The notes under the pieces were generated by a model. That model ran no database searches, was not told where the DNA came from, and worked only from the letters and a program-made list of their open reading frames with translations. From NCBI RefSeq assembly GCF_040958095.1, contig NC_091176.1, forward strand, positions 45,727,374-45,791,373: 64,000 nucleotides of DNA, read 5' to 3'. The first letter of the stretch is position 1. The number at the start of each line of letters is the position of its first letter. A program made the translations under genes and the position numbers. This DNA comes from Procambarus clarkii (Eukaryota > Arthropoda > Malacostraca > Decapoda > Cambaridae). Below, piece by piece: positions 47,541 through 58,094 of the stretch.

Positions 47541-48245
47541 TATCCAGAAACGACTCTTCTTCCTTGGCCCAGACTTCCTTACTTCTTTCTTCCCCCACGG
47601 GTTCTGGAAGACCTGTTTTTTTCATTACCAGACATGGGAACAATCTTCAACACACTAATTCACCAGTTCCACTTACAGGCTCTGATCACATTCCCTTAAT
47701 CCTCACACAATCCAACAATCCCATTCTCATCCCTACATCTCACCACTTCTCTTATCATCGAGCAAATTGGAACATGTTCAAACAATCCAATGATGACACT
47801 GACCTTACTTCTGATTATGACGACAAGCACCACTCTGACATTGACACGCAAACACATATTGCCAAGGCATTGGCATTGCTTTGAAAAAGTTCAGAGATAT
47901 GCTACTAGGCTAGTCCCAGAACTAAGAAGCATGAGTTATGAAGAAAGGCTGCGAGAAATGCACCTCACGACACTAGAAGACAGAAGAGTAAGGAGAGACA
48001 TGATCACTACCTACAAAATTCTCAGAGGAATTGACAGGGTAGATAAAGATAAACTGTTTAACACGGATGGTACGCGAACAAGGGGACACAGGTGGAAACT
48101 GAATACCCAAATGAGCCACAGGGACGTTAGAAAGAACTTTTTCAGTGTCGGAGTAGTTAACAGATGGAATGCATTAGGCAGTGATGTGGTGGAGGCTGAC
48201 TTCATAAACAGCTTCAAATGTAAATATGATAGAGCCCAGTAGGCT
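47541..48245 (+). pseudogene. LINE fragments: endonuclease end and ORF2 C-terminus
   Basis: 47541-47884 reads LTGSDHIPLILTQSN, the final endonuclease block of a LINE. 47881-48242 reads FEKVQRYATRLVPELRSMSY, GTRTRGHRWKLNTQ and NFFSVGVVNRWNALGSDVVE, the C-terminal end of an L2-like ORF2 with a proper stop at 48242. The two pieces are joined by an internal deletion of the RT. Confidence 0.6.
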
Positions 48246-48249
48246 CAGG

Positions 48250-48790
48250 AATCTGTACACATTGATACCAAATTGAAAAACCTAGGACGAGAATTGAGGT
48301 GACAAAGTTGAAAAGAGTACACACTTTCAGTATTACCGCGCCCTCTAATGGAAGGCTAGGCACTGCGTAGCGCTCTTTTCTGGGTGTCGCGGCCTGCTTT
48401 CATCACGTCAGCGGGTGGAACGCACTGCTGTTTTTTACATTTTATGCATATACTCCTATTAGGAATTCTATTGCAAACGCATTGATACTAAAATGAAAGA
48501 CATAGGACGAAAATTGAGGAGACCAAAGTGAAAAGAGTGTGTACATTTTATCGCTCTTGGGCGCTCCCGGGTAACACGCTCTCACTTTCTCTGCTTGCTG
48601 CGGGTGGTACTCTGGGCTTTTGTAGTTTATATTCATTTACCAACCCCCCCCCCCCCTCTCCCCAAGAGAATTGTACTGTGAACACATTGATACCAAATTG
48701 AAAAATTTTGGATGAGAATTAAGGTGACAAAGTTTAAAAGAGTATACACCTTTCAGTATTACCGCGCCCTACCGCAGAACGTCCAAAACC
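48250..48790. repeat. Three diverged copies of a roughly 210-bp repeat
   Basis: Starts near 48258, 48478 and 48678 share ACACATTGATACCAAATTGA, GGACGAGAATTGAGGTGACA and AAAAGAGTRTACAC-type phrases followed by CGCGCCCT. Spacing is 220 and 200 bp. A C-run lies at 48646-48657. Confidence 0.65.
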
Positions 48791-48967
48791 ACTGCAGATA
48801 GTGGAGGGTTTGTGCTCGCCCAAAATGCGGAAGTGTTTTGGGGGATTAATTAACTTTATCCTACGCTGCCACACATTCTAGTGATTTATGCAACCAAAAG
48901 TGAAGTGCATATATATCTAAATGGGGCCATGCGAACAAGCTTGAATTCCACTTCAAATGCCTTGAAG

Positions 48968-49425
48968 TGAGTAAGAGTGAATGAGAGTGAGTAAGAGGGA
49001 GTGAGAGTAAGAGTGAGTGAGCGTGAGTAAGAGTGACTGAGAGTGAGTATGAGTGATTGAGAGTGAGTAAGAGTAAGTATGAGAGTAAGAGTGAGTATGA
49101 AAGTAAGAGTGAGAGTAAGAGTGATTGATAGTGAGAGTAAGAGTGATTGATAGTGAGAGTAAGAGTGATTGAGAGTGAGAGTATGAGTGACTGAGAGTAA
49201 GAGTGATTGGGAGTAAGAGTGAGAGTAAGAGTGATTGAGAGTAGGAGTGAATATGAGAGTAAGAGTGATTGAGAGTAAGAGTAAGAGTAGGAATGAATAA
49301 GAGTGAGTAAGAGCGAGTATGAGAGTAAGAGTGATTCAGAGTAAGAGTGATTGGGAGTAAGAGTGAGAGTAGAAGTGATTAAGAGTGAGAGTAAGAGTGA
49401 GTATGAGCATCAGTAAGAGTGTAAG
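48968..49425. repeat. GAGTAA/GAGTGA minisatellite
   Basis: About 460 bp of irregular AGAGTGAGTAAGAGTGA-type units, with longer sub-blocks around GTGATTGAGAGTAAGAG. Purine-rich on the plus strand. Confidence 0.85.
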
Positions 49426-49712
49426 GTGTGATACGGTATAGCAGGTCAGGGAGGCAGGATGTGTGGTCACAGCTAGGTCTTGGCCTCGTGATCTCTAATG
49501 TTGGTTTTTATATGTATGTTGGATTTTTTGTCCTGTTTTAACTTATAATTATTTAGCAGGAATGTAATAAGATATTGCACAGTATTAATGTGACAATAAT
49601 ATATGCATTATTTCCTTGATAATCAAACTTGTTGTTCAAAGATAATATACAATCTTTGAAGGAAACATTTTGAGAGGGCGAGCGGGCAACTCTGGGCTGG
49701 TGGTGAGAGAGA

Positions 49713-50806
49713 CAGGGATGCCAGATTGGGCTACAAGTAGCGAATTGGGCTACTTTTTAGAGCCCCGCACTCCCAATTTTTTTTATTTCGCTACTTGCGA
49801 CTTTTTTGGGCTACTTTAAAAACAAGTTGGGCTATTAATGTTAAGAAACTCAATGATGATTTTTATGCTTTTTATAATGTCATGTGTACAAATCACAGCC
49901 GCGTCCAACACCTTGATTGAATAGACCACTTACCGCAGGAGGCCAGGTCAGAGACCGACCCCCTGGGGACGTTGATCCTAGGAACTTCCCAAAGAAAAAG
50001 TAACCGCAAGGCAAGATAATCCTCCCCAGGGGCTATAGATTTCCCAACCTTAATTGCCATTAATACTTCATCCCGGGTACTGTCTATGTTAATTAAGTGA
50101 CCTCCCACTGTTGCCTACTGTAAATACTAGGTTTCTCTTTAGGTGTTTCCAAGAATCAAATGAGTGTCGTTAGAGCGGATTAGCATACAGTGAACTTGGC
50201 AGCTTCATCTGTTCTTTCATTGTTAGTGTGGCTCTGACCTCCAGAAGGATAGTTCGACACAAGTTACCGCATATAGAAAAGAAGTTAACGCTGTTACTTT
50301 TAGAATTTGCTTAAGTGTTCAGATAAAGAAGTGTAAAATGGGGAAGTGGTCTAAATACCAGAAAGCGTTTCAGATGTTCTGGCTTAAGGATCCCGTGTTT
50401 GGAAAGTGGTTGGCTGAAGTGAAAGAAGATGGAAATAAGGCATATTGTAAAGTTTGTAGAACTGAGATAAGAGCTCATAGAAGTGATTTATAAAACACAG
50501 TGAAACATTAAAACACAGACAAAATATATCGGAGGTAAGTCATCAGCAGATGAGCATCAAGTCTGTTCTATCAAAGAAGGAAGATAAACTTACTAAATTT
50601 GAATGTCGTCTGTCTGTATGTACTGTCGCTATCTAGAAACCTAACAATATGTTTGTAACTCATTTTGTATGTATGTACTTTTACCTGAATAAACATTTGA
50701 TTTGATTCGATTTGACTAAACAAAAAATTGGGCTACTCTACTTGCAAATTCGCTACTTTTTGACTGTCAGCTCGCTACTTTTAGCAATGTGGATCTGGCA
50801 ACCCTG
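49713..50806. mobile_element. Non-autonomous hAT element with 8-bp target duplication
   Basis: The left end reads CAGGGATGCCAGATT and the right end, in reverse, CAGGGTTGCCAGATC, a hAT-type inverted terminal pair. Both ends continue with GTAGCGA/GGGCTAC subterminal motifs. GAGAGAGA flanks both sides (49705-49712 and 50807-50814), an 8-bp duplication as hAT transposases make. Only a zinc-finger relic of the transposase remains. A LINE-like 3' tail (TGTATGTACTTTTACCTGAA then TAAACA) is nested near 50660-50716. Confidence 0.8.
50338..50600 (+). pseudogene. BED-type zinc finger relic of a hAT transposase
   Basis: From ATG 50338 the frame reads 51 codons including FGKWLAEVKEDGNKAYCKVC, the first half of a BED finger (CKVC). 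It then hits TAA at 50491. One base out of frame the second half continues (KHSETLKHRQN, giving the two His). A one-base indel inside the finger therefore disables it. It lies inside the hAT element and fits the N-terminus of such transposases; the catalytic part is missing. Confidence 0.65.
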
Positions 50807-50864
50807 GAGAGAGACACATGGTTAGTGAAGCTCAGGCCTTCAGTGGTGGAGGTTGCGCGTGTCC

Positions 50865-51190
50865 TAGCTGGCTGCCACAGCCGCCACCACCACCCGCCAC
50901 CGCCCGCCACCAGGCACCACCGCCCGCCACCAGCCGCCATCGCCCGCCACCAGCCACCATCGCCTGTCAACAGCCACCAACGCCCGCCACCAGCGACTAC
51001 CGCCTGCCACCAGCCACCACAGCCACCACAGCCACCACCGCGCCTCCAGCAGCTGCCACAAGGCGCCACTACCCACCACAGCCACCACTGCCCGCCACCA
51101 GCCACCACCGCCCGCCACCGCCGCCACCATGCCCACCACAGCCGCCAGCGCCCGCCACCAGCCGCCACCGCCCGCCACCACCCACCACAG
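50865..51190. repeat. CCACC(G/A)CCC-type trinucleotide-rich repeat
   Basis: About 325 bp of imperfect CCACCGCCCGCCACCAGCCA units between the hAT element and the foldback element. Long open frames here are artefacts of the repeat. Confidence 0.85.
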
Positions 51191-51242
51191 CAGTAGTAGG
51201 GAGTACGACTCACAGGTAACTTTTTTTTCAGGCCAGAGATCA

Positions 51243-51266
51243 CCTGTGAGTCGTACGACTCACAGG
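51243..51266. other. Perfect 24-bp palindrome near left terminus
   Basis: Half-site CCTGTGAGTCGT followed by its exact complement; the half GACTCACAGGTAAC also occurs 51207-51220. The mirror copy is at 63875-63898. Confidence 0.85.
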
Positions 51267-51989
51267 TAACTTTTGTTTTGAGGTCCAATATCCCGCGTGA
51301 GAGTGAGGGTTTTCAGGTAAATTTTGTGTCACAGATTTTAGAAGTTGTTAAAGTTCTTATGATGAAAATAATTTCCGAGACTTAGAAGTTTGTTAAAGTT
51401 CTTATGGGAGAAATTCAAATTCGTGTTTATGAGCCAGGGTTTTCAGGTAAATTTTGTCAGTCACAGATTTTAGAAGTTGTTAAAGTTCTTATAATGAAAA
51501 ATAATGTCATACGAGTTTGTTAAAGTTCTTTTGATGAAAATAATTTCGGAGACTTTAGAAGTTTGTTAAAGTTCTTATCAAGAGATAATGTCATACGACT
51601 TTTGTTAAAAGTTCTCATGGGATTCTTACTTAGAAACTAGTATATCTGAATCATTTCACAGCCGTCCCTTTTCATCTCCCTCCCCCCTTACCTCGCAATC
51701 TGTCGCCGCACCTGTGTTTACTTTTAGACCGTCAGCCAGACGCAGCCTTCAGGTCACCTCGGTAATCTTATCTTATCTTCTCCATAATATTATCTGGACC
51801 GTCCTTCTCCTTCATATTGTTCATTCATAGTTCCTTTTCATTAAACTATTCAGTTTTACATATATAAACAAAGTCAGGGACTAGCTCACGTTCCCACCTT
51901 AGTTTTACTAATACATCTTCTTTAGTATCCAATCATTTTCTTCGAGATTTAAAACACAGCTATTTCAAACGTATTAAAATACAATAATT

Positions 51990-53060
51990 TTGTTATCGAG
52001 CTCCAGCTCCTATCCCCCGCCGTAGTCCCCTCTCGTATAATGAATACTAACAGTCCAATCCCTCTAAAATTTAAAAATAATCATATTTCAAACGTAGTTC
52101 AATACAGTAATTTAGTTACCGAGCTCCAGCTCTTATCCTCCACCTTAGTTCCCTTGCACATCTTCGTCAGCCTAATCAAATTCCCTGAAACTTTTACCCT
52201 CTGTATTTCAGACGCAGTAAATAAGATCAAGTCAGTTACTGAGCTCCAGCTCTCATCCCCCCGCCTTACTTCCCTCTCGTGTCTTCGGTATTATCCTATC
52301 AAATTCCTTGAAATTTCTACCCTCTGTATTTCAGACGTAGTTTAGTAAATCAAAACAATTATCAAACTCTAGCTCTTGTCCCCCAGCTTAGTTCATTTGT
52401 ACAAGATCGTTAGTAACAGATCAATTTTCCCCGAAATTTAAAGCAGACATACTTCAAAGTTAGTAAATAAGATCAAGTCAGTTACTGAGCTCCAGCTCTC
52501 GTCCCCACCTTAGTTCTCTCTCGTATATTTGTAAATAACCCATCAATTCCCCTGAAATTTGTACCCTCTGTATTTCAGACATCGTAAATATGATCAAAAC
52601 AGTTATCGAACTCCAGCTCTCGTCCCCCACCTTAGTTCTCTCTCGTATATTTGTAAATAACCCATCAATTTCCCTGAAATTTTCACCCTCTGTATTTCAG
52701 ACACCGTAAATAAGATCAAAACAGTTATCGAGCTCCAGCTCTCGTCCCCAACTTAGTTCTCTCTTGTATATTTGTAAATAACCCATCAATTTCCCCGAAA
52801 TTTTAACCCTCTGTATTTCAGACATAGTAAATATTATGTAAACAATTACAAAACTCTAGCTCTTGTCCTCTGTCCAAGTTCATTCCTGTAAATTCATTAC
52901 TATCAGTCCAAATCCCCCTGAGATTTAAACACCCAACTACATTTTCAGACATAGTAAATAAAAACCAGTTCAGTTATCAAGTTTCAACTCTTGTCCCCCC
53001 AGCTTAGTTCATTTTGTACAAGTTCTTTATTTTCCAACTAAATCACCCTGAGATTTAAGA
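51990..53060. repeat. Tandem repeats of about 110 bp in left arm
   Basis: Roughly nine units share GAGCTCCAGCTCT..TCCCC, CTTAGTTC, ATCAATTYCCCTGAAATTT and CTCTGTATTTCAGAC. The right arm has the matching set at about 62080-63150. They contain no usable frame. Confidence 0.8.
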
Positions 53061-54071
53061 TCACCTTATTTCTAACGTAGTAAAATTAATCTGGACATTA
53101 GCCAAGCTCCATTTCCTCAGCCTTAGATCATCAGACATCAATATATTCGATCAAGTCCATCTCCCGCCTAACTCTTATCCGAGTACTCACATAACCCCAA
53201 CCTGTGTAATTATCTTTCATCCCCTCTCACATTCCTCCGTCTCATCCAAGTCTCATAAATTTAAATGTAGCTGTTAATTTGCGTTCTTTCCCCGTTCATA
53301 GCATATTCTCTGTAAGTTCAGATCTGTACTTAGTCTTACATATTCTCTAGTTCTTTCCATTTTATACAAGACTTAAACAACTATTACTGTGTCCCCTATC
53401 TTATTTAAACATGAGTCATATGTAAATATATCCAACTCCTTCCATCCATTACAAGTCCTAGCGTGTTCACCGCCAAACTCACTACGCTATTTCTACTTTA
53501 CATGTTATAGCATGTTTTCCGCGCATCTTGGTACCAACCCTTACAATCTCTCTCAATCCTTTACACATCTCAGCATGTTCGCCTCGCATCTCACTAAGCT
53601 GTCTACTTTACATGTTGTAGCATGTTTTCCTGCACATCTTGATACCATCCCTTACAATCTCTCAATCCTTTACACGTCCCAGCATGTTCCCCCGCCCAAC
53701 TTTCAACCCTTTCTTACAATTTTCCTCCATCCTTCCGCTACATGTTCTTACCCGTTCATTACAGTCCACTACATATTCTCTATTCATCTTTGTACTAATT
53801 CGCAAAACTAGTTGTTTCTGTCATTTTAGTAAGTAAGTAGATCATCGTTATTAACAACAACAACAACAACAACAGTAACATTACTAATTCACAGTGAGTT
53901 ACTTCAGAGCATTTAGTAGTTATCCATTTTTTCAAATAAGGTCAATATAAATCATTCTAAGACATCTTCGTACAATTAAAGATACTTGCCTGTGCACTAA
54001 GTCATTACTTACAGTAGCATCTTAAGGCATTGTTTTCGTAACTCAGTTTTATTAAACATACACCTTCATTA

Positions 54072-54360
54072 CAGTCTCTGTGGTGTAGTGGTAAGACACT
54101 CGCCTGGCGTTCCGCGAGCGCTATGTCATGGGTTCATATCCTGGCCGGGGAGGATTTACTGGGCGCAATTCCTTAACTGTAGCCTCTGTTTAACGCAACA
54201 GTAAAATGTGTACTTGGATGAAAAAACGATTCTTCGCGGCAGGGGATCGTATTCCAGGGACCATAGGATTAAGGACTTGCCCGAAACGCTACACGTACTA
54301 GTGGCTGTACAAGAATGTAACAACTCTTGTATATATCTCAAAAAAAAAAAAAAAAAAAAA
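54072..54360 (+). repeat. tRNA-derived SINE inserted in left arm
   Basis: A tRNA-like head has an A box (GTGGTGTAGTGGTAAGAC) and a B box (GGGTTCATATCC). An unrelated body follows, then a tail CTTGCCCGAAACGCTACACG shared with the LINEs at 27190 and 47402, and a run of about 21 A. It sits in TTCATT|AGTC; TTA or ATTA is duplicated at 54069-54071 and 54361-54363. The right arm (61075-61085) shows the empty site. Confidence 0.85.
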
Positions 54361-54526
54361 TTAGTCAAAGGAAACTTTTCAAGTCATTGTATTCAATATT
54401 TCCGTTAAACTTACTACAACATGTCATTATTCGGTTGCATAATTAAGTACTTGTTTTAGTCCTCCAATGTATTAAGCAAATTATTCTATTAAGGATAAAG
54501 AAATCTTATTTAGAAGAGACATTGAG

Positions 54527-54532
54527 TTTATT
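54527..54532 (-). terminator. Poly(A) signal in left arm
   Basis: AATAAA on the minus strand about 130 bases downstream of the methyltransferase-like stop. It mirrors the signal at 60906-60911. Confidence 0.6.
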
Positions 54533-54660
54533 ACAACATTTGACGCATACAGTTATTCAAAGAAGTTATACAAGTGTTCAAGAAAATCATATACAGTTAA
54601 TCATAGTAGTTATGCAATTATTCAAGAAATCATATACAGGTATTCAAGAAATCATAAACA

Positions 54661-56079
54661 CTACAGTCTTATATAGAAATATACATTTGAATTTAGAAAA
54701 GAATTATAAGTAAAACATGTATTTGATTTCACGCAATGAAACTCTCTAGCCAGCAAGTTAAAAAATCCATCACAGGCACAGCAACCCCCTTCCCCTTCTC
54801 CAAAATAGATTAGTTTTTGTCCCTTAAATTCCTTTAAAACATAGAATGCATCACTATAAACATTATCATCACAAATCAATTCAGGCCAGGACATTAGAAG
54901 TACTTCTCTGTCATTACAATAAGTCCTAACTGCTTCTACAGCATCCATTTGTTCAACCTCCATCCACTTACTCTCACCCATATTTGAGTAATTATCTGTA
55001 GCTCGTACCACATTAGTATGTCTTATCCTAATAAGATTTTCAATAAAGGCTATACCAGAGAAAACACCAAGTACAGGATCCTGTCCTATAAATCTCATCG
55101 CTGCCTCTATTTCTATCTTTTAGGGGGTATGATATCCTATTTCTGGTCTCATCTTTATTAAATTTAACGGAAAAGATGGAAAGCTCTCCTCCATATGATC
55201 AATTAAACTCCAATGTTCGTCTTCTTCCGTTTTAGGGTGAATAATACTTAGCTCTTTCACAGTCTTCCTATTTACCTGCTGCTGCAGTTCATCCTGGCTC
55301 ATTATAGTATACACTTCTCGTTCTTCAGATTTCAACTTATTAATAAACCAGTTCGCAGCATTTTGAGATCCAATTTCATCCACAAATTTTCTTATAAAAA
55401 ATTTATCCTTTAAGTTACATCCTATAGGCACTTCTTCAAATTCTGGAAATATGTATTTAAAACGGGGTCTAGGTCTAAAAGTGCAAATTATTTTATCGCC
55501 TTTAAATAACAAAGAAATTTTCTTCATCTCGGCCTTACTAGGAATTTTCGTCAACAACAACACTTGACAATTCTCATGTTTCTTGAGTACGTCTGTAACA
55601 CTCTCTTTTAAGCTAAATAAGACTATGTTACATTTTATCAATGGAAGTTCTTCTTTCAACTTTATAGAATCACGACCGATCAGTATCATTAAAACATTTT
55701 CACTTTTGCTAATAAACTTTGCTAGAGCCGGAAGAATGTTCTCATGCGTACATTTATCAGTATGGGTCATCACTTTATAAGTCTGTTTTTCCGCCAGGGG
55801 CATATTCCTCCACAAAACAGTCGAAGCTGGACTTTGCCATATAGTATCTGACACAAGATCAGGCGTACTTCCAAACCCTGGTAGAGTCTTCACATCCACC
55901 ACATTGGGTAAATCTTTAAACAAAAGAAAAATACAATATTTAACCCAGGGACTATTAAATAATCATAATATTTCAAAACTAAAAGATATTCAATAATAAG
56001 CAAAAATTATATCACAATAAATATAAACAAGTACTGTAAGTACATCATACAATAAGCACTTACTGTATACAGCAGCCAT
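54661..56079 (-). pseudogene. Methyltransferase-like gene, two exons, one in-frame stop
   Basis: Exon 1 is 56079-56064 (ATG, then GTAAGT donor) and exon 2 starts 55913 after a TTTAAAG acceptor, in phase 1. The frame runs to TAA at 55122-55120 and, without any shift, continues from 55119 to TAG at 54661. The downstream part fits a Rossmann methyltransferase-like family: a VLGVFSG block where the SAM loop belongs, VVRATDNYS, LLMSWPE and KLIYFGEGEGGCCACDGFF. The loop lacks the usual second Gly, so activity is doubtful. The upstream 260 residues are not recognised. The stop separates ..GYHTP from KIEIEA.., which look like one domain; it is a nonsense mutation, a readthrough site or a sequence error. 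A separate downstream start at 55098 is possible. Confidence 0.65.
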
Positions 56080-56353
56080 CGATCCGAGTATGTCTTCTCA
56101 CTGCAGGACCAAGATGGGGAGTTTATGGTATGACATATCCCAACCTAGCTTATCACATCGGAGATAGTTACGCTCCGCCCCTCTCTCTTAGCTGTAGTTT
56201 CCAAATTAGTTATATTTATTATTTTAGATCTACTAGTTTAACTAAGACATTCTCTTCCGTTTATTAGATCCACCCTCTACTTGTTTCTTCTCTCTCCCAG
56301 TCCCCGTAACATCTTCTCCAAGAGGTATACGAACCATTAATAATTCTTTTTTA

Positions 56354-56869
56354 TTATTCTTTAAAACATAAGCTAAATGGGCTAGTCCTGGAAAATAGTG
56401 TGTCTCCCATTCTTACTTCTTCTTCTTTACTCCATCCTATTCCGTCATTAAACCCAATACCATATGGAATAATTATACGCTGGATTAAATTATTATTTCT
56501 TGCTTGACAACAAATTTGTCTTATTGCAGATTTAAAACTCCAACGTTTAATAATATCTTTCTGTAATCCTAGATCTTCATTAGAGCTACTGTATTGAAGT
56601 CCTATAATATGAGGTTTTATTTCTGGTTCTGGAGATAAAGCAAGTACTATACCACCAGGAGTTATATTATTCTGTACCACTTCACACTCGGAAACTTTAC
56701 TGTAAGGATATTTTTCCCATAACAGTTGTGCAAATCCGCCAGATAAATTATGAGAATCGTAGACAAGACAGTCTCCAGGTTTTATAATTTCATCACTAGT
56801 AAAATCAGCATCTATAATACACTTATTTAAACGCTTAAGCTTCACTTGCATGTACATAGAACAATCCAT
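56354..56869 (-). CDS. Macro-domain protein 3
   Basis: 171 residues from an ATG with a TATA box (GTATATAG, 56905-56912) about 40 bases upstream. The macro fold is suggested by CLVYDSHNLSGGFAQLLWEK (34-53; first ligand loop with GG at 44-45), PGGI at 71-74 and IIPYGIGF at 133-140 followed by W146. Macro domains bind ADP-ribose and some remove it from proteins. The first-loop Asn found in gene 1 is absent here, so activity may differ. It lies between macro gene 2 and the methyltransferase-like gene, all on the same strand, and appears intact. Confidence 0.7.
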   Translation of the reverse strand: MDCSMYMQVKLKRLNKCIIDADFTSDEIIKPGDCLVYDSHNLSGGFAQLLWEKYPYSKVSECEVVQNNITPGGIVLALSPEPEIKPHIIGLQYSSSNEDLGLQKDIIKRWSFKSAIRQICCQARNNNLIQRIIIPYGIGFNDGIGWSKEEEVRMGDTLFSRTSPFSLCFKE

Positions 56870-57057
56870 CTTGAAGTAAGGACAGAAAAAGTTTCGTACC
56901 TCTTCCTATATACCCAGAAAAAGTAGAGTTGACATTTAGACATTAAAAAAGGGAGAAAATAAACACACGAGTTTCTATTTTGTTATTTAATGTGTAAAAA
57001 TGTACAATGTATTTAATTTGTAAAAATGTACAAAGTATAAATTATTTACAGACATTA

Positions 57058-57957
57058 TTATTCCCAATCCATCTTCTCTTCTAAATTTGTAAAACTACTA
57101 CTAACACACATTGTAACATTAGTATCAACAGACGTAGTAACATTAACAGGTGTTGAATTAATTGTATCAGACAACTTAGTGTTGATAGAAGGTGAAGTAG
57201 CATCAGCGGTAGCAGGCGTAGCATCATCTGCAGGTGTCCTAGCAGCATCAGTAGCATTAGTTGTGGGTCCATTTTGAAGAACAGCAATGTATGGAATCTT
57301 ATTTTCAAAGATGCCGTGGGTGGATGACTGAGGAGGAACGATGTTTTTGGGACGTACTATGAAGAGTACAATACCTCGTTTTCGTAGTTTTTGTCCTATT
57401 TTCTCAAGTATAGGCAAATATTTACTTTCCCATACTGCGCAGTTGTCCAAATATCTTGACATGCCAAACCCATATGGAATAATAATTCTCTTAACACATC
57501 TTTTAAGAATGTAAACAAGGGCTTCCTTCAGAGCATTTTCAAACCAGCGCCATCTCTGATATTCTGTATCTTTTTCAAGTCCATCGTAAAAATGTTCATC
57601 TAAACTTCGTACTTCACACGGAGGATTTTCATATGCTGGTAAAGTTGCAGGTCTACTAGCAAACTGAGTCACTAACCCAATAATAAGGGGTAGATGGGGA
57701 TCTTCATCCATCCTGTTGTTAAATTCAGGTGGTTCTCCAATATGTATACTGCCAGGGTTACTGCGATAAGATACAACAGCACGGTTTTTGTAAGGAAAGT
57801 TTTCACGATGTAATCTTGCATATGGGTAACGATCCCACAATCCTTGCACAATTTTACACATTTGTACACTCGTAGCATCAAGATCATACAATAAACAGTC
57901 GTGATTATTGTAGACAGACAGGGAGGCAAAGTCTCCAATAATAGTCTTGATCTCCAT
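57058..57957 (-). CDS. Macro-domain protein 2 with Thr/Ala-rich tail
   Basis: I place the start at ATG 57957 (MEIKTIIGDF), which aligns with the start of gene 1 and lies about 80 bases after a TATATA box (58036-58044). An open stretch upstream to 58080 has no ATG before 58038. The domain shows CLLYDLDATS and LWDRYPYARLH near 20-45, NPGSIHI and PYGFGMSRYLDNCAVWESKY. A long insertion (SRPATLPAYENPPCE) lies in the middle. The last 70 residues or so are Thr/Ala/Asn-rich and probably disordered. Ligand-loop Asn and GG are missing, suggesting ADP-ribose binding without hydrolysis or a new ligand. Confidence 0.65.
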   Translation of the reverse strand: MEIKTIIGDFASLSVYNNHDCLLYDLDATSVQMCKIVQGLWDRYPYARLHRENFPYKNRAVVSYRSNPGSIHIGEPPEFNNRMDEDPHLPLIIGLVTQFASRPATLPAYENPPCEVRSLDEHFYDGLEKDTEYQRWRWFENALKEALVYILKRCVKRIIIPYGFGMSRYLDNCAVWESKYLPILEKIGQKLRKRGIVLFIVRPKNIVPPQSSTHGIFENKIPYIAVLQNGPTTNATDAARTPADDATPATADATSPSINTKLSDTINSTPVNVTTSVDTNVTMCVSSSFTNLEEKMDWE

Positions 57958-58094
57958 AGCCTTGAATATCCAAGCTTGAAGTAGATTCTGACATCCAAGA
58001 AGAGGAGGATACCGTAAGAGATCACTCCGGGGAAGCATATATACATCTTTAGGCTGTGTGTAGAAACACTGCGCACACAAAGGGTTGCCAAGTG

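Larger units (their letters stand above)
51192..54650. repeat. Left inverted arm
   Basis: From the outer end inward it has a terminal palindrome block (51201-51270), then about five copies of a GTTAAAGTTCTTATGATGAA-type unit (51310-51620), and a single-copy stretch. About nine repeats of roughly 110 bp around GAGCTCCAGCTCT (51990-53060) follow, then three 120-bp units with AGCATGTT (53450-53740), and short AGTTATTCAAGAA units at the inner end. It contains a SINE at 54072-54360 that the right arm lacks. Confidence 0.85.

Noticed and set aside
50767-51288. Trp/Gly-rich and His/Pro-rich open frames
   Set aside because: They arise from the CCACC-type simple repeat and run across the boundary of the foldback element.
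51310-51620. CRISPR array
   Set aside because: Repeats are adjacent and degenerate, without unique spacers, in eukaryotic DNA.
53389-53811. 140-codon frame in left arm and its mirror at 61329-61750
   Set aside because: Repeats in the arm; the mirror versions differ in frame breaks and no domain is visible.
54073-54150. Genuine tRNA gene
   Set aside because: A and B boxes are present but the acceptor and anticodon stems do not pair well, and the unit continues into a body and poly(A): a SINE head.
57672-58091. 139-codon frame overlapping macro gene 2
   Set aside because: Shadow frame; the overlapping frame has clear macro motifs and this one opens without a credible start.
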